DNA of 58,555 nucleotides from Candidatus Izemoplasma sp. (lineage in GTDB: Bacteria > Bacillota_I > Bacilli_A > Izemoplasmatales > Izemoplasmataceae), in assembly GCA_007131405.1 (NCBI GenBank), contig SLQR01000032.1, forward strand, positions 1 through 58,555, in the 5' to 3' direction. The position numbers and the translations under genes are program-made. How positions within the stretch are numbered: position 1 is the stretch's first letter; the number at the start of each line of letters is the position of its first letter. The notes under the pieces were generated by a model that saw only the letters and a program-made list of their open reading frames with translations, made no database searches and was not told the origin of the DNA. This document shows positions 19,454-29,429 of this stretch, one piece after another.

Positions 19454-20445
19454 TAGTTAAATAGACAATCAATAATATCGTCAAGGGTAATGTTGAAGAA
19501 GTAATCATCAAGCGGCTCATCTTTAAGCACGCTACGCACTGCGCTTTCCTCATACTGCGTGCCAATCAGCACATTTTCAAATGCACCAATGTCCTTTGAA
19601 CCAAGAAAATCGCCGTAAATCTTCAGCTCATCAATGACGCCTTCACGGACATTGAAACGAAATTCAATCTTTCCACCGGCATAGCGTCCTTCTTTTTCAA
19701 TGCTAAAGTCAGGGGATTCACCATAGTTCCATTGCCAAGTATTGTAGCGCATCTCCATGAGTTCATTGATTTTATCTAAGTCGTGATCGGTTAACTCATA
19801 AACATGATCCATAATGTTTTTCGTGTCCAGTAAGTATTTAAGCAAACGCTCTTTAAACTGAACCATGGTAATTTCTTCTGTTAGATAGGGTTTAATGTTG
19901 GTTACACGCGCACGGTTGGACTTGATGCCTTTTGAGGCGATTTTATCGGGTTTGACATTTAACGCGTCAGCAATAATCCCTAAGTTTGCGTCAAAAAGTA
20001 TCGTTCCATGATGAAGCATGCGGTGCTTATGGAAACTTTGTGCATTCCCACTAATTTTCTTGCCTTCAACGACAATGTCATTGCGTCCAGAAAATTCAGC
20101 TTGAATCCCTAAACTGTTCAACGCTTTAATGACTGGGTCGGTAAATTTACGGTAGTTGTTTAGATTGTCTTTTAACGTGTTCGTCACAAACGAGAAATTC
20201 AAGTTCCCAAGGTCATGATAAACGGCCCCGCCACCCGTAATTCGGCGGACAACATTAACCTCGTGTTCTTTAACGTAACTGGCATTAATCTCTTCAATCG
20301 TATTTTGATTGCGTCCAATGATAATGCTGTTTTCATTTTGCCAAAGCAAGACAAAATCTTCATCGCTATTTAAATACTTTAACACGTATTCTTCAAGCGC
20401 TAAGTTAAAACGCGGATTCTTTGAATCATTTAAAATGGTTTTCAT
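19453..20445 (-). CDS. lplA: Lipoate-protein ligase A
   Basis: NLALEEYVL, NSIIIGRNQNTIEEIN, VVRRITGGGAVYHDLGNLNFSF, KISGNAQSFHKHRMLHHGTILFD; start ATG 20445 with GAGGTGA upstream. Confidence 0.93.
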   Translation of the reverse strand: MKTILNDSKNPRFNLALEEYVLKYLNSDEDFVLLWQNENSIIIGRNQNTIEEINASYVKEHEVNVVRRITGGGAVYHDLGNLNFSFVTNTLKDNLNNYRKFTDPVIKALNSLGIQAEFSGRNDIVVEGKKISGNAQSFHKHRMLHHGTILFDANLGIIADALNVKPDKIASKGIKSNRARVTNIKPYLTEEITMVQFKERLLKYLLDTKNIMDHVYELTDHDLDKINELMEMRYNTWQWNYGESPDFSIEKEGRYAGGKIEFRFNVREGVIDELKIYGDFLGSKDIGAFENVLIGTQYEESAVRSVLKDEPLDDYFFNITLDDIIDCLFN

Positions 20446-20582
20446 CGAAGTCACCTCATGTATTTGATAGTTAAAGTGTACCGTATTCACTTGGCTGTGT
20501 CAACGAAACTACTAGGTGAACTTTCCATCTTTTTCAAGCGATTATGTTACAATAGAGATGGATAGCGAAAAGGAGTGAAACG

Positions 20583-21113
20583 ATGAAAAAATGTTTGCTA
20601 GTCATTGATTATCAACGTGACTTTGTGGACGGTGCTTTAGGGTTTGATAAAGCGTTGACCATTGAACCACGAATCTATGACAAAATTAAAGCCTATAAAG
20701 AACGTCATGATGACGTCATTTTTACTCAAGATACACATGATGACGATTACTTAGACACCGAAGAAGGATCGCATTTGCCAGTTCAACACTGCATCAAAGG
20801 CACCGAAGGTCATGAAATCATGCCACGCATTGCCGAACTGATCGACGAGCATGATACCATGATTGAAAAACATACCTTCGCATCGCTTGATTTAGGTATC
20901 TTACTCAAAGAGGCAGCCTACGATGAAATCGAACTCGTGGGTCTGGTTTCAAACATTTGCGTCATCAGCAACGCCATTATCGCTAAGGCTGCTTGCCCAC
21001 ACGCCCGTATCATCATTGATACGGCCGCGATTGCAAGCTTTGACGAATCACTCCATGAAAAGGCACTCGATGTCATGGAAGGCTTACACATACACTTAAA
21101 GAATAGAGGGTAA
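20583..21113 (+). CDS. pncA: Nicotinamidase/isochorismatase family cysteine hydrolase
   Basis: LLVIDYQRDFVDGALG, FTQDTHDDDYL, LVGLVSNICVISNAI; followed by pncB. Confidence 0.85.
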   Translation: MKKCLLVIDYQRDFVDGALGFDKALTIEPRIYDKIKAYKERHDDVIFTQDTHDDDYLDTEEGSHLPVQHCIKGTEGHEIMPRIAELIDEHDTMIEKHTFASLDLGILLKEAAYDEIELVGLVSNICVISNAIIAKAACPHARIIIDTAAIASFDESLHEKALDVMEGLHIHLKNRG

Positions 21114-21115
21114 AC

Positions 21116-22579
21116 ATGAAGAAACACAATGAAAGTATGCTGATTGATTTTTATGAATTCACCATGGCAAATGGCTATTTTGACCATGGCTATAAGGACC
21201 AAATTGTTTATTTTGATCTGTTTTTCCGCACCATTCCAAATCGTGGAGGTTACGCGATTATGGCCGGGCTTGAATCGGTGATCGATTACATTGAAAACTT
21301 AGCGTTTACCGAGGAAGACATTGACTATTTACGCCAACGCGATATGTTTAGTGATGAATTTTTAACGTATTTAAGTACCTTTACCTTTACGGGTGATCTT
21401 TATGCTGTTAAAGAAGGAACGATTATTTTTCCAAATGAACCTATTCTCACTGTACGTGCGACCGCGATCGAAGCGCAACTCATTGAAACCTATTTATTGC
21501 TTGCGATTAATCACCAATCGTTAATTGCGACCAAAGCAAGTCGCTTAAAACACGCTGCGGGAGACCGCTTACTGATTGAAATGGGTGCACGTCGAGCGCA
21601 TGGTGTTTCCAGTGCAAACCTAGGTGCCCGTGCGGCGTATATTGGCGGGGCGGATTTAACAAGTAACACCTACGCGGATCGTCACTTGAAAGTGCCAGCA
21701 AATGGAACCATGGCGCATTCCTGGATCCAGCTTTTTGACAGTGAAATCGACGCATTTAGAGCGTACGCCAAAACTTACCCAACCCAAACAACCTTTTTAG
21801 TCGATACCTACGACACCTTAAAAAGCGGCGTCCCTAATGCGATTAAAGTCATAAAAGAAGACCTCGTGCCAAAAGGCATCAATAAATACGCCATTCGTAT
21901 TGACTCAGGGGACTTAACCTATTTATCAAAATGCGCACGACGCTTGCTTGATGAAGCAGGGTTACCTGAATGCAAGATTGTGGCAAGCAACGCTTTAGAC
22001 GAATACTTAATTAAAACCATTATTGACCAAGGCGCACCAATTGACATCTTTGGTGTGGGTGAACGCTTAATTACCGCCAAAAGCGACCCCGTCTTTGGCG
22101 GCGTTTATAAACTGGTGGCAATGGAAGAAAACAAGCGCATTATGCCAAAAATTAAAATCAGCGACAATCCCGCAAAAATTACCACCCCACACTTTAAGAA
22201 ACTGTATCGGATCTACGATAAAACAACCGGTAACGCCCACGCGGATTTACTCACGGTCCATACCGAAACCATCGATGAATCAAAACCCTTAACCATCTTT
22301 AACCCCGAACATACATGGCAAACCACGACGTACACCGATTACACGCTAAAAAGCCTACTAATTCCGATTTTTAAAGACGGAAAACGCGTGTATGATGTGC
22401 CAACGATTAACGAAGTTCGAGCGCATTGCCAGAATGAGTTAAGCCATTTATGGGACGAAATGAAACGCTTTGAACATCCCCATAAATATTACGTTGATTT
22501 ATCCAAAAAACTCTATGACTCCAAAATGCGACTCATTAAAAAACACCATGATGCCATCGATGATAAGTCCCACCAATAA
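21116..22579 (+). CDS. pncB: Nicotinate phosphoribosyltransferase
   Basis: SMLIDFYEFTMANGYF, IEMGARRAHG, FGVGERLITAKSDPVFGGVYKLV. Confidence 0.93.
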   Translation: MKKHNESMLIDFYEFTMANGYFDHGYKDQIVYFDLFFRTIPNRGGYAIMAGLESVIDYIENLAFTEEDIDYLRQRDMFSDEFLTYLSTFTFTGDLYAVKEGTIIFPNEPILTVRATAIEAQLIETYLLLAINHQSLIATKASRLKHAAGDRLLIEMGARRAHGVSSANLGARAAYIGGADLTSNTYADRHLKVPANGTMAHSWIQLFDSEIDAFRAYAKTYPTQTTFLVDTYDTLKSGVPNAIKVIKEDLVPKGINKYAIRIDSGDLTYLSKCARRLLDEAGLPECKIVASNALDEYLIKTIIDQGAPIDIFGVGERLITAKSDPVFGGVYKLVAMEENKRIMPKIKISDNPAKITTPHFKKLYRIYDKTTGNAHADLLTVHTETIDESKPLTIFNPEHTWQTTTYTDYTLKSLLIPIFKDGKRVYDVPTINEVRAHCQNELSHLWDEMKRFEHPHKYYVDLSKKLYDSKMRLIKKHHDAIDDKSHQ

Positions 22580-22627
22580 AGCATGGTATAATAGAAGTAT
22601 CAAAATATAAATTGGGGAGTGAAATGC

Positions 22628-23125
22628 ATGGAAGTTATGTTTGGAAAAGAAAAAGTAACCCTTAAAGGAAACACAGTCAAACTCGGCGATATTGCAGAAA
22701 ACTTCACCGCCATTAATACCCGCTTTCAAGAAAAATCACTTGATGACTTTACGGAAAAAGTTCTTGTTATAAGTGTCGTACCAAGCTTGGACACAGGCGT
22801 TTGCGATTACCAAACGAAGACCTTTAACAAAGCGCTTGAACAGTTTAAAAAAGTCAAAGTCATCACCATCTCAAACGATTTACCTTTCGCTCAAGAGCGA
22901 TGGTGTGGATCGTCGGGATTGGATCATGTAATCACACTTAGCGATCACCGCAATTTAGACTTTGCGATGAAGTATGGAACGCTCATTGAAAAGCACCGTC
23001 TTCAAACACGCGCCGTTTTCGTCTTAGACCAAGACCGTAAAATTGTCTACAAAGAATTTGTCCCAGTGATTAGTGACCATCCATCGTATGAAGAGGTCAC
23101 TGAAGTCATTAAAGAATTGCTTTAA
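22628..23125 (+). CDS. tpx: Thiol peroxidase
   Basis: VTLKGNTVKLGDIAENFTA, VVPSLDTGVCDYQTKTFNKA, SNDLPFAQERWC; ATG 22628 preferred over GTG 22619. Confidence 0.92.
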   Translation: MEVMFGKEKVTLKGNTVKLGDIAENFTAINTRFQEKSLDDFTEKVLVISVVPSLDTGVCDYQTKTFNKALEQFKKVKVITISNDLPFAQERWCGSSGLDHVITLSDHRNLDFAMKYGTLIEKHRLQTRAVFVLDQDRKIVYKEFVPVISDHPSYEEVTEVIKELL

Positions 23126-23128
23126 CAT

Positions 23129-23160
23129 AAAACGTCAAGGAAATCCTTGACGTTTTTTTT
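23129..23160 (+). terminator. Intrinsic terminator
   Basis: AACGTCAAGG-aaat-CCTTGACGTTTTTTTT. Confidence 0.88.
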
Positions 23161-23203
23161 CGAGTTTATGCTATAATAAACTCAATTTAAAGGAGGGATG
23201 ATT

Positions 23204-24982
23204 GTGACGTTTGATCAATGGGCTATTTCCTTGTTGCTAGTGTTAATCTTAACGTTCTTTGTGTGGGGAAAATACCGCTATGATTTGATTTCTCTTGCGG
23301 CTTTGCTCGTGGCAACATTTCTAGGTCTTGTGCCTTTTACCCACGCTTTTTCAGGCTTCTCTCATCCAGCTGTCATTACGGTCGCAGCGGTGTTAATCAT
23401 GAGTCGCGGTTTAATGGATTCAGGCATTGTTGATTTTATTGCCCGTTACTTAAACAAAGTGGGGTCAAACGTGCTCCTTCAACTCGCCGTGCTTTTAGTC
23501 TTTGTGACCATTGCGAGTGCGTTTATGAACAATGTGGGTGCGCTTGCGCTTTTTATGCCTGTGGCGATTCGCATGGCGCGCAAACAAGAACGCTCACCTT
23601 CGCTTTACTTAATGCCGCTTGCCTTTGGAAGTTTGCTCGGCGGCATGATGACGTTAATTGGAACACCACCAAATATTATTATCTCAAGTTTTCGAAGTGA
23701 AACCCTTGGTTTAGAGCCTTTTGGTATGTTTCAATTTCTGCCTGTAGGTGGGGTGTTAACCGTCGTTGGCATTCTCTTCTTAGTGCTTTTAGGCCCGCTT
23801 ATCGTCCCCGATCGCAAAGGGAAAGTTTCACGCGATGAACTTTTTGATATTAATGACTACTTGACGCAAGTAAAAATTCCTGAACGATCAAAAGTAACCG
23901 ATTTGCGCGTCAAAGAACTTGAACGCATGACCGATGGCGATATTACCGTTGTTGGTCATATCCGAGAAGACGAGCGGTTTAATAACGTCTCGATGTATCG
24001 CAGCTTACGCGCAAACGATAAACTCATTATTCGCGCGAGTGCAAGTGATATTCAAGAACTGGTAGATGCCACGGGAATTATGTTATCTGAAAGCGATAAA
24101 TTATCATCTGAAATTGAAAGCAACGAAGACATTGAAGTCACGGAAGTTAGTGTCACCGCAAGTAGCGGATTAATCAATAAAACCGCGCGTAGTTTAAACT
24201 TGCGTTCACGGTTTGGCGTTAATATCTTAGGCATTGCACGAAGCACAGGACGCATCCGCTCAACGCCTGGAAACGTTCGATTTAAATCAGGTGATGTCTT
24301 ACTCCTTCAAGGCCAAGAATCCGCGATTCAAGATGTTGTGTCTAATTTTACCCTTTTGCCACTTGAATCGCGCAATTTACGTCTTGGGAAACTATCCAAT
24401 GTTGCGCTTGCGCTAAGTATCTTTATGCTTGCGATTCTCCTGGCGGTCTTTAATGTTTTGCCAGTTGAAGTGGCCTTTGTCCTTGGGGCAGTCTTAATGG
24501 TTTTTACCAAACGCTTGTCGCTTAAAAATATGTATGAAGCGATTGATTGGCCAATTATTATTTTACTCGGTGCAATGATTCCGATTAGCGCAGCCTTAGA
24601 AACAACTGGAACAGCCGATCTCATTGCGGCACAGATGCTCACGCTTGCTGGACAAAATGCCCCATGGATCAGTTTGTTGCTTATCATGGGTGTAACGATG
24701 GGATTGTCGAATGTCGTGAATAATGCCGCCGCAGCGCTTTTAATGGCGCCTGTTGCCATAGCGATTGCCAGTGGGTTAAGCGTGTCTTATGACCCATTCC
24801 TGATGGGTGTTGCGATTAGTGCATCGGCTGCGTTTTTAACCCCAATTGGGCATCAATCGAATACGCTTGTGATGGGCCCAGCTGGGTATAGATTTTCCGA
24901 TTACACACGCCTTGGTTTACCAATATCACTCATTGTGATCGCGGTTGCCCTCCCCCTTATTTTAATGGTCTTTCCACTCTAA
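23204..24982 (+). CDS. SLC13/DASS-type permease with internal TrkA-C (RCK_C) domains
   Basis: Multi-TM; GMMTLIGTPPNIIIS and LTPIGHQSNTLVMGP signatures; RCK_C-like GDITVVGHIREDERF...ANDKLIIRAS and RSGDVLLLQG-type segments; start probably GTG 23204 after AGGAGGG. Confidence 0.88.
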   Translation: MTFDQWAISLLLVLILTFFVWGKYRYDLISLAALLVATFLGLVPFTHAFSGFSHPAVITVAAVLIMSRGLMDSGIVDFIARYLNKVGSNVLLQLAVLLVFVTIASAFMNNVGALALFMPVAIRMARKQERSPSLYLMPLAFGSLLGGMMTLIGTPPNIIISSFRSETLGLEPFGMFQFLPVGGVLTVVGILFLVLLGPLIVPDRKGKVSRDELFDINDYLTQVKIPERSKVTDLRVKELERMTDGDITVVGHIREDERFNNVSMYRSLRANDKLIIRASASDIQELVDATGIMLSESDKLSSEIESNEDIEVTEVSVTASSGLINKTARSLNLRSRFGVNILGIARSTGRIRSTPGNVRFKSGDVLLLQGQESAIQDVVSNFTLLPLESRNLRLGKLSNVALALSIFMLAILLAVFNVLPVEVAFVLGAVLMVFTKRLSLKNMYEAIDWPIIILLGAMIPISAALETTGTADLIAAQMLTLAGQNAPWISLLLIMGVTMGLSNVVNNAAAALLMAPVAIAIASGLSVSYDPFLMGVAISASAAFLTPIGHQSNTLVMGPAGYRFSDYTRLGLPISLIVIAVALPLILMVFPL

Positions 24983-24984
24983 AT

Positions 24985-25014
24985 AAAAAATCATCCCGAA
25001 GGATGATTTTTTTG
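24985..25014. terminator. Bidirectional intrinsic terminator
   Basis: AAAAAATCATCC-cga-AGGATGATTTTTTT. Confidence 0.8.
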
Positions 25015-25024
25015 TGTGTGATTG

Positions 25025-25681
25025 TTAAGGTCTCATGTGATTAAATGGTGCATCTTCAGGCATGTTGTCTCTGCGGTGCTCACGGTGATTTGGCATACCG
25101 TGTGCTTCATGAATAATTCGCATTAGTTCTGGGATGTTTAATTCAAGTGCTTCTTCAAGTGTGATTTCATCATCAGCACTTGCGGCATAAGCCATTCTTA
25201 AGTGACCAGGGTTAACGCCAAGATCTCGAGCTTCTTGAAGAAACTCTTCTTGAGTTAATCCACTTGCTTCAACAGCGCCACCAATTGAGTGACCTACCAT
25301 GTAGCCTTGAGCACGTTCACGTACACGTTCACGGATTTGCTCTTCGCGTTCTTCGTCGTTATTCACGACAGTTAAGTAAACGATATTGTCATCTTCATTA
25401 ACATCAAGGTAACCAGCTTCAAGTGCAAGCTCTAACCAAGCTTCAACAGCATCTTCAATATCCATACCGATGAAGTCAACGTCTGATTCGTCTAATAAAG
25501 CTTCTGCATCTTCATTTAATGCGGAAAAACTTGTAACCTCATCGTCTTCATCAAGAATAAATTCGATTTGAGGGTTAATTTCTACGAGCACATAACTCGA
25601 TGCATCACTCTCTTGCGTGGTGCAAGCTGCAAGACCGATAACTGCAAATACACCTACCATTAATAATAGTAATTTTTTCAT
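25025..25681 (-). CDS. Lipoprotein with RsgI-like (anti-sigma factor extracytoplasmic) domain
   Basis: Lipobox FAVIGLAAC; YVLVEINPQIEFILDEDDEVTSFSALNEDAEALL matches the conserved RsgI-type xxINPxIEF...V.S..ALNEDAxxLL pattern; AGGAGGAATT before ATG 25681. Confidence 0.75.
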   Translation of the reverse strand: MKKLLLLMVGVFAVIGLAACTTQESDASSYVLVEINPQIEFILDEDDEVTSFSALNEDAEALLDESDVDFIGMDIEDAVEAWLELALEAGYLDVNEDDNIVYLTVVNNDEEREEQIRERVRERAQGYMVGHSIGGAVEASGLTQEEFLQEARDLGVNPGHLRMAYAASADDEITLEEALELNIPELMRIIHEAHGMPNHREHRRDNMPEDAPFNHMRP

Positions 25682-25787
25682 TTTATAATTCCTCCTTATT
25701 TTGTTTTCACCCTTTAAACAGTTGAAAGCGGTATTTTGTTGGGATAAAGTGAAAAATAAGTGATATAATGGGTTCGAGGTGAGAAAT

Positions 25788-26705
25788 ATGACAAAACAAA
25801 CAACTGGATCGCGACTTAAAACGATTCGAAATGAACGCAATTTAACCTTAAAAACCGTGGGGAAAGCATTGAACCTTGATGCTTCAACCATATCAAAATA
25901 CGAAAACAACGCCCGTCAAATTCAACACGATACATTGAAACAATTTGCAGCGTACTACGGCGTACCGCTGATTGAACTCCTCGGCGAAGAAAAGCAAGAG
26001 CCGGTTGAAAAAACCTACCAAGTCCAAACCCCGTTTATTATGGGTTACACATCGCAAGCTGTGCTGTTAACCCTTGTTGCGTATCTTGGTCTGTTTGTCT
26101 TTGCGGTGACCGAAACCCCCTTAGCGCTTACCCTTAGCATCTTTTTCTTCTTTGCGATTCTCGTGCATAAAGCAATGAAACTATTTTTATCACGTCAACG
26201 TGCGCATAAAACCTTTACCCTTTACCGTGGAGAAGAACTTTTCTTTGAACACCCGTTGAGTGAAAAAGCAATCCGTAAAAACCGTCGTTTAGATCTTATG
26301 TTTTTAATGTGGGTGCTCTTTATGACCATCATGCTAAACGCCTTTTTAATGACCACCGACTTAGCCTTTGCGGATCAATGGATCTTAATGACGATTTTTC
26401 TCTTTAACTTCTTCACCATTGGGACACTTATTGTATACACAAGTCTTGGCAAAACCAATCAAAAAATTCTTGTCTATGATAAAACCAACAAAGTCTTAAA
26501 CACCACAAAATACCGTTTCTTCCATATCCTTTCATCGGTGAGTGTTGTCATCTATACTTTGTTTTATAGCTTTCAACGCGAGGTCTATGATTCATCATTC
26601 CGACTGCCAATACTAGGGATGATTTTTGTCTACTTTTTAGCCACACAGCACTTTCACTACACCAAACACGTCTTTTATAAACAGTATCGCTTATACAAAC
26701 GTTAA
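25788..26705 (+). CDS. XRE-family HTH regulator fused to a C-terminal membrane domain
   Basis: GSRLKTIRNERNLTLKTVGKALNLDASTISKYENNARQIQHDTLKQFAAYYGVPLIELLG followed by several TM helices. Confidence 0.85.
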   Translation: MTKQTTGSRLKTIRNERNLTLKTVGKALNLDASTISKYENNARQIQHDTLKQFAAYYGVPLIELLGEEKQEPVEKTYQVQTPFIMGYTSQAVLLTLVAYLGLFVFAVTETPLALTLSIFFFFAILVHKAMKLFLSRQRAHKTFTLYRGEELFFEHPLSEKAIRKNRRLDLMFLMWVLFMTIMLNAFLMTTDLAFADQWILMTIFLFNFFTIGTLIVYTSLGKTNQKILVYDKTNKVLNTTKYRFFHILSSVSVVIYTLFYSFQREVYDSSFRLPILGMIFVYFLATQHFHYTKHVFYKQYRLYKR

Positions 26706-26726
26706 AAGCCAAAATGGCAAAAACTT

Positions 26727-26757
26727 GACGAAGGTGTCCAACACCTTCTTTTTTTAT
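26727..26757 (+). terminator. Intrinsic terminator
   Basis: GAAGGTGT-cca-ACACCTTCTTTTTTT. Confidence 0.8.
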
Positions 26758-26796
26758 TGCGTCCTTGCTATAAAGAGACAAAAAGGACGTGATTAA

Positions 26797-27381
26797 GTGA
26801 ACCAGCCAAACATTCAAACCCTTCGCTTGAGCATGCAAAGCATTGTGATCTTTACGGTCTTGGGGTTGGTTATCCATAACAGCTTAATTACCAGCTTAAT
26901 CCTCGCGCTTTTACTGGGTCTTATTATTCTCACTTTCCGTCAACTCACTACCTACATCAAACACCAAAAACAGTATAAAACCACACAGTTTTACAAAGTG
27001 TATGGTGTCGATTTTCACACACTCTTAAAAAAAGAAAAAGGCTATTTTCATTATTTTGTCTACACTGAACTCTTAAAACGCTACGCCGATCACGCCGAAC
27101 TTTTTAATCAACTCACCTTGCCAAACACGCGAGCAACGATTGATTTATTGTTGCTGCATAAATCGGGTGTGTACGCGTTAAATCTTTCATCAACGCCAAT
27201 GAGTCAAACAGTGAATCAACTCAGTAACCTCCTCAACATCCCCATCAAACAAAAAACCATCAATGAATCGAATTTCACTGCCTTCATTCACACGCTTGAT
27301 CACGCGCCATCAACGCTAGATGTTACCACGATACATACCCTTTATGACACGATTGAAATGATTTCAGTAGAAAACGCCTAA
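26797..27381 (+). CDS. Membrane-anchored protein with possible NERD-like domain
   Basis: N-terminal TM pair; TRATIDLLLLHKSGVYALNLS resembles the NERD core (xIDxxLI...GxxxIE-K); weak. Confidence 0.45.
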   Translation: MNQPNIQTLRLSMQSIVIFTVLGLVIHNSLITSLILALLLGLIILTFRQLTTYIKHQKQYKTTQFYKVYGVDFHTLLKKEKGYFHYFVYTELLKRYADHAELFNQLTLPNTRATIDLLLLHKSGVYALNLSSTPMSQTVNQLSNLLNIPIKQKTINESNFTAFIHTLDHAPSTLDVTTIHTLYDTIEMISVENA

Positions 27382-27453
27382 ACAAAGCAAATCATAGGAC
27401 TTGACAAAGTGGCCGTAACTCGTTAAAATCATACATGAAATGGAGGGAATATT

Positions 27454-29337
27454 ATGCCAAAAACAAAAAAATTTAAAACCGAATCACAAAAACTTTTAAA
27501 CCTAATGATTAACTCGATTTACACCCATAAAGACATCTTTTTGCGTGAACTAATCTCAAACGCAAGTGATGCGATTGATAAGCGCCATTATTTATCGCTC
27601 ACCGATGACTCCGTTCCATCCGATGAGACTTACACCATCTTCATTGAACGCGATGAAAAAAACCGCACCTTAACCATTGAAGATAACGGCATCGGCCTAA
27701 CTGAGGACGAACTCATTAAAAATCTAGGAACTATTGCCGAAAGCGGCTCAAAAGCTTTTCTAGAAAAACTTGAGAAAAAAGATGTGGATATTATTGGGCA
27801 GTTTGGGGTGGGCTTTTACTCGGCCTTTATGGTCGCACAAAAAGTTAAAATCCAGACCCGCTCACCTTATGACACCACTGGATACCAGTGGGTATCAAAA
27901 GGGGAATCAACCTACCAAATCGAACCGATTGAAAAAGACACGATTGGGACACGCATCACACTTCATCTGCGTGACGATGATCAAGAAAACGAAGAAAACT
28001 ATAGCGACTATTTAACCCTTGAGACCATTAAACGCCTAGTCAAAAAATACAGCGACTACGTTCGCTACCCAATCAAAACCGACACCATCAAGCAAACCGA
28101 AGAAGACGATGAACCAACCACCGAAACAATCACCTTAAACAGCATGATTCCAATCTGGAAAAAACCGAAATCCGAACGCACAGAAGAAGCCTTAAACCAT
28201 TTTTACAAACACCAATATAATGGTTTCGAAGACCCGCTCCACGTCATTCACACAAGCGTTGAAGGCATGCTTACCTATACCGCCTTACTCTTTATCCCCG
28301 CACATCCACCTCATGATTTTTACACTGAAAACTATGAGAAAGGCTTACAACTTTACACCAAAGGCGTTTTCATCATGGATAAAAACAAAGACCTCATCCC
28401 CGATCACTTTCGCTTTATTCGCGGCTTAGTTGATTCAGCAGATCTATCCTTAAACATTTCTCGTGAAATGCTGCAACACGATCGTCAACTCAAAAAAATC
28501 GCGTCACACCTTGAAAAGAAAATCAAATCCGAACTTGAAAAGATGCTAAAAAATGACCGCGACAAATACCTTGAGTTTTACAAAGCGTATGGACGCAATC
28601 TAAAGTACGGCATCTACGAAAACTTCGGCGCAAAAAAAGACCTGTTACAAGATTTAATCATGTTCACCACCAACAAATCCGAAAACTATATCACCTTAAG
28701 TGAATACATCGAACGCAAAACAGATGACCAAAAAGCCATTTACTACGCCACCGGTTCAAGCCGTGCTCAGATCATGAACCAACCCCAAATGGACGCGGTC
28801 AAAGACAAAGACTACGAAGTCTTACTCTTTACCGATGAAATCGATGAGTTCATGGTACAAATGCTTAATACGTATCAAGAGTTGCCGTTTAAATCATTAA
28901 AACAATCTAGCGACGACTTACTTGATGACACCAAAAAAGAAGAACTTGAAACCCAAGAAAAAACCAACAAAAACCTTTTAAAAGCACTAAAAAAATCGCT
29001 TGGTAAAAAAGTCAAAGACGTCAAGCTCTCTGGTCGACTCAGTTCATCACCCGTCTGCTTAGTCAGCGGAGAAGGATTAAGTTTAGAGATGGAAAAAGTC
29101 TTAAAACAAATGCCAAACCAAAGTGATATGAAAGCCGATAAAATCCTCGAGATTAACCCGAATCATGATCTCTTCCAGGCTTTAAAAAGTATCTTTGAAA
29201 GTGACACAACGAAACTCGACGACTACGCCAGCTTACTGTATGACCAAGCCTTACTCATCGAAGGCTATGAGATTGAGAACCCAGTAGAATTCTCAAACCG
29301 TATGGTCAAACTGATGGTCGAAAGCAGCAAAAAATAA
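27454..29337 (+). CDS. htpG: Molecular chaperone HtpG (Hsp90)
   Basis: KFKTESQKLLNLMINSIYTHKDIFLRELISNASDAIDKRHYLSL, IGQFGVGFYSAFMVA, GVVDSxDLxLNISREMLQ-like motif. Confidence 0.97.
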   Translation: MPKTKKFKTESQKLLNLMINSIYTHKDIFLRELISNASDAIDKRHYLSLTDDSVPSDETYTIFIERDEKNRTLTIEDNGIGLTEDELIKNLGTIAESGSKAFLEKLEKKDVDIIGQFGVGFYSAFMVAQKVKIQTRSPYDTTGYQWVSKGESTYQIEPIEKDTIGTRITLHLRDDDQENEENYSDYLTLETIKRLVKKYSDYVRYPIKTDTIKQTEEDDEPTTETITLNSMIPIWKKPKSERTEEALNHFYKHQYNGFEDPLHVIHTSVEGMLTYTALLFIPAHPPHDFYTENYEKGLQLYTKGVFIMDKNKDLIPDHFRFIRGLVDSADLSLNISREMLQHDRQLKKIASHLEKKIKSELEKMLKNDRDKYLEFYKAYGRNLKYGIYENFGAKKDLLQDLIMFTTNKSENYITLSEYIERKTDDQKAIYYATGSSRAQIMNQPQMDAVKDKDYEVLLFTDEIDEFMVQMLNTYQELPFKSLKQSSDDLLDDTKKEELETQEKTNKNLLKALKKSLGKKVKDVKLSGRLSSSPVCLVSGEGLSLEMEKVLKQMPNQSDMKADKILEINPNHDLFQALKSIFESDTTKLDDYASLLYDQALLIEGYEIENPVEFSNRMVKLMVESSKK

Positions 29338-29364
29338 GGTGCGGAATTTTCCGCACTTTTTTTT
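29338..29364 (+). terminator. Intrinsic terminator
   Basis: GGTGCGGAA-tt-TTCCGCACTTTTTTTT. Confidence 0.85.
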
Positions 29365-29429
29365 CGCTTACAACGCAATAAAACACCCTAAACATAAGTT
29401 TTATGCTATAATTTTTACGAGGTGAAAAC

